NCBI RefSeq assembly: GCF_012489685.1
Contig: NC_080041.1
Coordinates: 25,285,780-25,349,779, forward strand
Origin: Lotus japonicus
Lineage: Eukaryota > Streptophyta > Magnoliopsida > Fabales > Fabaceae
DNA length: 64,000 nucleotides
Reading direction: 5' to 3'
Shown here in pieces: positions 57,845 to 64,000 of this stretch (the first letter of the stretch is position 1; every line of letters starts with the position of its first letter). The translations under genes and the position numbers were made by a program. The notes below the pieces were generated by a model. That model was not told the DNA's origin. It saw nothing but the letters and a program-made list of their open reading frames with translations, and made no database searches.

Positions 57845-59514
57845 GTAGTAGCAGCTTCTTATGTTGAGACGATATTCCTTGTCATCATTGAGTCATACGA
57901 TATAATATGCTTTGTTGAGCTTCATCTTTTTCTTGTGTAGATGGTCTTTGCGGATATAACTTTTTCTCTTTGCAAATGTACCGTCTTATTAGAGTAGATG
58001 ACTACTTACTTAGACTATCATTGTTTGTCATGAATTCCAATGCATATGAAATTCCAGATGAAACAAGTAGATCATAAGTTCTTAGTTCTTTTGACTATGC
58101 TTGTTTGTCCTGAAGTTCCAAGACGTAACAAGTAAGTCACATTTAAGTAGCTCTTGAAAAGTAAACAACAAGGATTTTTTAGATATCAATAATAGACGCT
58201 TGGAAGTCTCTTAAAAATTGTTATCATTCAAAATAAGATAGACGATGAAGGCATTTGAACTTAACATAGCGGTTGTTTTCAACATCCGCAGGTGCAATCC
58301 CAATGGTTCTAAATAATAACATATGTTGGTGACAAAGATCCCGCGATGGTTTTTAACAACCTATCGGACCATGTAATACAATAGAGATTTATTTTGGGGC
58401 AGTTTTAAACGCTTGTTGTAAGACCCTCAATTTTGAACTATTTATAGCTTGTTTGATTATTAATGTGTTGACTGTTATGTTGTTGTGATGTCTGATTGTT
58501 GACTGTAGGGTTGTTGTGTGTTAGACTGATGACTGTTTGGTTGAAACGAATGAGAAAATGCATGATAAAGTGTTAATATTTTCATTTGAGAGCACTGGAT
58601 TAGTTGGTTTCATATTTATTGTGTATAGAAATAATTTTTAGCCTTAGGTTTTATTATTAAAACTGAAAATAATGTAAAATAGGGGAATAGCCTTAAAAGT
58701 AATTTTAAAATTAAAATTTATTTTAAAGAAGTGGAAAATAAATTAAATATTCTCTTAAGAGAAAATGAGTGATTTAGTTGGCTTATTTCAAATTTAAAGA
58801 GATAATCTTGAACTTATCTTAGAAAATCTTTTAAAAATTGAAGAAGAGATAACATTATTGGATAAATATATCTTGATAAGTTAAAATAATTATATTTATT
58901 ATTATTTTCATGATTATGGAGAGAAGAATAATTTTGGGTTTGATGTTTGTGGAGAGAAAAATATGTCTTTGAACTTTGTCCAAAGCTAGCTCTTGATCGA
59001 TTACATCCCATCCTCTGAATCAGTGGCAAATCCATACATTTCATATTGTGGGGGCAAAACACACAGCAATAACTTAAAAAATTTTAAGGTGTTGCGGGTG
59101 GCATATGCATAAATTTGTAATATTAAAAATATAGATTCCTCTTACTAAAAATGAAAATTATAAGTTTATAATTTTTTTAGTTAAAAAGGTAATACTTTAA
59201 AATTTGCTTTAGACATTTTTTAGTGTTAGGTTGGCCCTTACTTTTACAAGGGCTAATGATGCATAGAAATTAATAAAGTGGCTTATGAGTAATTTTAGAA
59301 AGTTGATAAATTTTGAGAACAATTTTAATGTAATTAACATTTTTTAAGGAGTGTGAAATCATTAAGGACTAGATGGACTAGGCTTATAAAAAAGGAGAGA
59401 AAATAGACAAGTGCATGATAAACACAAACTAATACATTTTTTTAAGTAGGCAACACAAACTAATACTATATATAAATTTTTATTTATTAATCTAGAGAAA
59501 CAGAGCATGGTTTT
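57845..59514. other. AT-rich spacer; possible LTR fragment from 58420; copy-B promoter echo at 58990
   Basis: TGTAAGACCCTCAATTTTG at 58420 looks like the start of a chromovirus-type LTR on the plus strand, but no end or partner is seen. CTTGATCGATTACATCCCAT..CCTCTGAAT (58985-59019) nearly repeats the leader of GH5 copy B at 54538-54570. No gene. Confidence 0.35.
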
Positions 59515-59739
59515 TGGACTGATATAGGCGAACCGGGTCATTTATTTTGGGCTTATCACTATCATGTAACAAATGGGTCGGGCAACCCATGGTCCAGCCG
59601 GACCAAAACCCAAGTTATAAATAGAAGAGGATCGCCCAAGCGGCAGGGATCCTATCATTTTCACGCATTTTCGTTTACTTTGTTTACTTCGCTTGCTCTC
59701 AAACTGGTTAGCCTTTAGTCTGTGGTTTATACCGGAACA
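59515..59739 (+). repeat. 5' LTR of Tat element 4
   Basis: It is bounded by TG..CA with the PBS one base after. It is short, as in elements 1-3, and has the TATA box near its centre. The partner LTR is outside the window. Confidence 0.85.
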
Positions 59740-59794
59740 TTGGCGCCCACCGTGGGGCCGAAGGATACTTTCCTAGGCTTCAGTTTTCACCGCG

Positions 59795-62700
59795 ATGGTG
59801 ACTCGATCCGGGGCGAACGGAGAGAGGAATCATGTTCAACAAAATGATGTTCCTCCCGATGCTCTTCAACGGATCATGGATGATCTCAATGAACTTCGTC
59901 AACATAATCAACAATTACAAAATCAACTCACTGATCTCAATCAGACTCAGGGTTTACGAGAGGGCGATCGAAGAATGGCTGAGACGGTGGTGGACTTTCA
60001 ACCTTTTACAGAAGAAATAGCGAATACCGCCGTCCCGGACAATTTGAAGACGTTAAAGCTTGATTCTTATTATGGTGATTCAGACCCAAAAGATCATTTA
60101 GTGTATTTCAACACGAAAATGGTCATTGTAGGCGCATCAGATGCGTTGAAGTGCAAAATGTTGCCATCAACTTTTAAAAAATCAGCGATGATTTGGTTTA
60201 CCACTTTACCGTCAAGGTCAATTGTCAATTTTACTGAATTATCTACAAAGTTCTTGTCTCAGTTTTCTACCAGTCGTGCACAAAAAGTAACTCCGGCGAC
60301 ATTATTTAATGTTCGTCAAGGACCAAATGAGACTTTGCATTCTTACATGGGGCGTTTCAATCAATTATCTGTTCATTTGGAGGATAAAATGCCAGAAATT
60401 TGCATTGCAGCTTTTGAATTGGGCTTGAAGCCGGGTGGTTTGAACAGTAATTTGAGTAGAAAGCCTGTGGAGACAATGGTGCATTTGCGCGAAAGGGTAC
60501 AAGGGTACATCAGGGAGGAGCAGAGTGATCGGATCAAGAACAACCGCCCGAATGCAGCGGTTCCAGGGCAGAAACAACAGTTTGAGACGAAGAAGGGAGC
60601 GGTTGCAGATCAATATTCGAAGGGATGGACCGAGAATAGCAGCGCAGGGTATAATAATCGTAACCGTTATGACGGCTGATTTGCTAACCGTTCTAATTTC
60701 AAAAATCGTGCTCAACCGTATGGAGTGCGTGGGCCAGGACATTCGATGACGTGGACTCGGAATCAAAATGACCGTGCAGTACCTTTGGCAGTTAATTTGA
60801 CTGAAGCTTTGCACACGTGTTTGGAGGCGAATGTTATTCGTTTTCCACGGCAGCCAAAGCCGTCAACGGGTTACGTGGATAAGAAGAAGTGGTGCGAGTA
60901 TCATAGGATTTCAGGGCATAATACTGATGATTGTTTTACTTTGAAGAAGGAGATTGACAAATTGATAAAGGCTGGGTATATGAAGCAGCTTGAAGGGCGA
61001 AGCAATTCAGATGAAGCAGGAACTTCAATAAGACGAACTGAAGATGGAAAAGAGATTGAGGGCGATGGTCAGGATAGACAGTCAGATGGAAAAGCAAAGG
61101 GGCGAATTCATTCTATTTTTGGTGGATTTCGTGGCGGAGGGATGACTAATTCAGCTCGTAAAAGGTACGTTCACTCCATTAATGCTGTTTACTCTAATGA
61201 TTGGGGAAGTTGGGCAACCAATCAACCCGATATAACGTTTACTGTGCGAGATTTTGAGGGAATACAGCCTCACGAAGACGATCCAATTGTTGTAATGCTG
61301 AGGATTGCTGATTATGAAATTGAGAGGGTACTTCTGGATCAAGGAAGCTCGGCAGATTTGATTTATGGTGACGCTTTTGAAAAGTTAGGGCTAAATGAAT
61401 CTGATTTGTTGCCTTATGATGGCTCTTTAGTGGGTTTTTCTGGAGAAAAAGTATTTGTTCGAGGATATGTGGAATTGAAAACTGTCTTTGGAGAAGGGAA
61501 GAATGCGGAGGCATTTGCTATTAAGTTTTTAGTAGTAAAATGTACTTCACCGTACAATGTACTTATTGGGAGGCCATCACTAAACAGATTGGGGGCGATC
61601 ATTTCCACAAGACATTTAACGGCGAAGTATCCATTGAGCAAAGGAGGAGTTGGAATTTTAAAGGCTGATCAAATGGTTGCTCGAAAGTGTTATTCAGAAA
61701 GCTTCAAGCAGTATGGGCACATGGGCAAGAAGGCGGTGAAAGAGGGGCATCGGGTCTATGAGGTGGATTTAAAACAGTCAGAAATCATTTTGGATCCTCG
61801 AGAGGGATTTAGTGAGCACAAGATGAAATCAGAAGAGGACACTAAGGCGATCCAGATTGGGGAGCGAAACTTGAAAGTTGGTGTCAATTTGACTATGAGT
61901 CAGGAAAGCAGATTAGTGAAGTTATTGTCTGAGAATATGGATTTGTTCGCATGGAGTGCAAAGGATTTACCAGGGATCGATCCGGAATTTATATGTCACA
62001 AATTGGCTTTAAATCCCGGAGCGAAACCTATTGTTCAGTTTAAAAGAAAGATGGGCGAAGAAAAGGCAGAGGCTGTGAAGGTGGAAACAAATAAGTTACT
62101 CGAAGCTGGATTTATTAGGGAGGTAAAGTATCCAACATGGTTGGCGAACGTTGTTATGGTGAAGAAGGCTAATGGAAAGTGGCGAATGTGCACGGATTAT
62201 ACAGATTTGAACAAACATTGTCCTAAGGATTCTTATCCTTTACCAAATATTGATAAGCTTGTTGATAGGGCATCAGGGTTTGGAATGCTTAGCCTCATGG
62301 ATGCATATTCAGGGTATCACCAGATAAGAATGTACCAGCCCGATGAGGAGAAGACAGCTTTTATGACAAATCAGGCGAACTATTGTTATCAGACTATGCC
62401 GTTTGGGTTGAAGAATGCGGGAGCAACATATCAAAGGTTGATGGATAAGGTGTTTGACAAGCAGGTGGGGCGGAACATGGAGATTTATGTAGACGACATG
62501 GTGGTCAAGTCAGAGGAAATAATGGCACATTGTTCTGATCTAGGAGAAGCTTTTGGTGAATTAAGAAAGCATAACATGAGACTTAATCCAGAGAAGTGTT
62601 CGTTTGGAATTCAAAGTGGAAAGTTTTTGGGTTTCATGATCACTAGGAGAGGAATTGAGGCGAATCCTGATAAGTGCAAGGCGATACTTGATATGCAGAG

Positions 62701-64000
62701 TCCAGCTTCAGTTAAAGATGTGCAGAAATTAACAGGAAGAATAGCGGCTTTGTCCAGATTTCTTCCGTGTTCTGGGGAAAAGTCAGCACCATTTTTTCAA
62801 TGCTTAAGGAAGAACAAAACTTTTCATTGGAATGAAGAATGTGAGAAGGCGTTCCAAAGTTTGAAGGATCATTTATCCAGGCCACCAATTTTAGCCAAAC
62901 CAGTTCCAGGTATTCCATTATCAATGTTTATTTCCATTTCTCATAATGCAGTTAGTTCAGTTTTGTTGCAAGAAAGTAAAGATGATATGAGGATCATATA
63001 TTTTGTGAGTCATGCTCTTCAAGGAGCTGAAATTAGATACCAAAAAATTGAAAAGGCTGCATTAGCTCTAATCATATCCGCCAGGAAATTAAGACCTTAT
63101 TTCCAAGGCTTTCCAATTGTGGTAAAAACAGATTTGCCACTTCGCCAAGTTTTGCAAAAGCCTGATCTGGCTGGACGAATGGTTTCCTGGGCTGTTGAAT
63201 TGTCAGAGTTTGAAATCACTTTTGACAGGAAAGGTCTGGTTAAAGCACAGGTATTGGTGGATTTTGTTAATGAAATGTCTTCCAGTGAGAAAAATATGGA
63301 AGTTGGCGAATGGAGTTTGTCTGTAGATGGCTCGTCTAATGTCAAGGGAAGTGGAGCTGGAATAATCTTAGAAGGGCCAGGTGGCGTGACAGTTGAGCAG
63401 TCACTCAAGTTTGACTTTAAAGCAAGCAATAATCAGGCAGAGTATGAAGCTATAATTGCAGGTTTGAAGTTGGCGACCGAGATGGGGGTCAAGAGTATAA
63501 TGATTAAAACAGATTCTCAGATAGTTTCCAGGCAAATCCAGGGTGAATATCAGGCGAGGGACGCACAGCTGGCTAAGTATTTATTGAAAGCTCAGGGATT
63601 GATAAAGCAGATAGGCACAGTGCAGGTCAATTATGTTCCGAGGGAGGAGAATACAAGGGCGGATATTCTATCAAAGTTAGCAAGCACCAAGAAGCCGGGA
63701 AACAATAAGTCAGTTATCCAGGAAATCTTAAGTAGCCCAAGTATCGAAGAAGATGAGACAATGATGGTGTTAACTTTAGCGGATTCAGATTGGACGGGGC
63801 GTATCAAGAAGTGTTTGGAGGCAGAAGGTTCTGATGTGCTGACATTTTCTAAGGATCAAATTCGCGAGGCAAGTCATTACACATTGTTAGGCGGTCAATT
63901 GTACAGAAGAGGGATTGGAATACCTTTATTGAGATGTCTTCCCAAGGATGAGGCGGAAAGAATCATGTTTGAGGTTCACGAAGGTGTGTGCGCAAGTCAT
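59795..64000 (+). CDS. gag-pol polyprotein of Tat element 4 (one in-frame TGA, open at the right edge)
   Basis: A single frame runs from the ATG at 59795 to the last base, about 1400 codons, with one stop, TGA at 60677-60679. Contents: coiled-coil N-terminus (NELRQHNQQLQNQL), gag (IWFTTLPSRSIVNFTEL), zinc knuckle WCEYHRISGHNTDDC (about residue 367, CHHC), protease LLDQGSSADLIYGD (about 514), RT KKANGKWRMCTDYTDLN with YVDD (about 898), RNase H (SVDGSSNVKGSGAG) and the first His of the integrase zinc finger (FEVHEGVCASH). No frameshift occurs in 4.2 kb. Element 3 and this one share most pol motifs but differ at many positions. Confidence 0.93.

Larger units (their letters stand above)
59515..64000 (+). 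mobile_element. Tat-lineage Ty3/gypsy element 4 (5' part, runs off the window)
   Basis: The 5' LTR (59515-59739, 225 bp) starts TGGACTGATATAGGCG, ends ACCGGAACA, and has TATAAATAGAAG near 59615. The PBS TGGCGCCCACCGTGGGGCC starts at 59741 and differs from the CCGTCTG form of elements 1-3. It is a separate subfamily: gag starts MVTRSGANGERN and the LTR is not alignable with theirs beyond the ends. The 3' half lies beyond the right edge. Confidence 0.93.

Overview
The window is plant nuclear DNA, almost certainly from a eudicot and probably from a legume. The evidence is two intron-containing plant-type GH5/beta-trefoil genes, several Ty3/gypsy elements of the Tat lineage, a Cassandra TRIM carrying 5S rRNA sequence, a GAGTTTAATGG-type MITE of a kind I associate with legumes, and TATAAATA-type LTR promoters. 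I cannot name the species. Nearly everything outside the GH5 genes is transposable element, so this is a TE-dense, gene-poor region.

Layout. 1-2640: truncated long LTR of a chromovirus-like gypsy element lying on the minus strand. 2641-8809: Tat element 1, a remnant with gag-protease, an antisense extra ORF and a 3' LTR, broken by a non-autonomous hAT. 8810-10858: AT-rich spacer, an ACC-rich repeat and a tRNA-derived SINE. 10859-about 24647: Tat element N, a 3'-truncated remnant with a Cassandra TRIM (11667-12514) in gag and an 8.9-kb non-autonomous gypsy element with ~2.9-kb LTRs (14224-23078) just after the protease. The right LTR of the latter is itself split by a 984-bp Mutator-like element (21723-22706). 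25178-29108: an intact eight-exon GH5 gene (copy A, minus strand). 31575-31732: an inverted 5' fragment of the same gene family. 31740-49620: two tandem copies of an ACC-rich unit, each split by a Tat element (element 2 at 31842-37554, plus orientation; element 3 at 38467-49019, minus orientation, nearly full length). 50996-54520: a decaying second GH5 copy (copy B). 54600-59510: spacer with LINE-like and probable Ty1/copia SIRE-like remnants. 59515-64000: Tat element 4, whose single gag-pol frame runs off the window.

How the parts work together. The Tat elements share one plan: short LTR (about 225-320 bp) with TATA box, PBS resembling tRNA-Asp, gag with a CHHC zinc knuckle, protease with an LDQGSSAD active site, RT, RNase H and integrase. 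Elements 1, 2 and 3 then carry a convergent antisense gene (Transposase_28-like domain plus coiled coil) with its own promoter, and in elements 1 and 3 a spliceosomal intron at the same position. A conserved inverted repeat followed by a T run sits where sense pol and the antisense gene converge, and a conserved hairpin-forming stretch sits directly before the 3' LTR. Elements 2 and N share an internal deletion that removes most of pol. The antisense gene, its missing intron in element 2, and the two conserved inverted repeats are the least explained biology in the window.

The GH5 genes form a small local family: intact copy A, copy B (no signal peptide, GC splice donor, premature stop with a possible in-frame rescue acceptor, C-terminal frameshift), and a promoter-plus-start-codon fragment in the opposite orientation.
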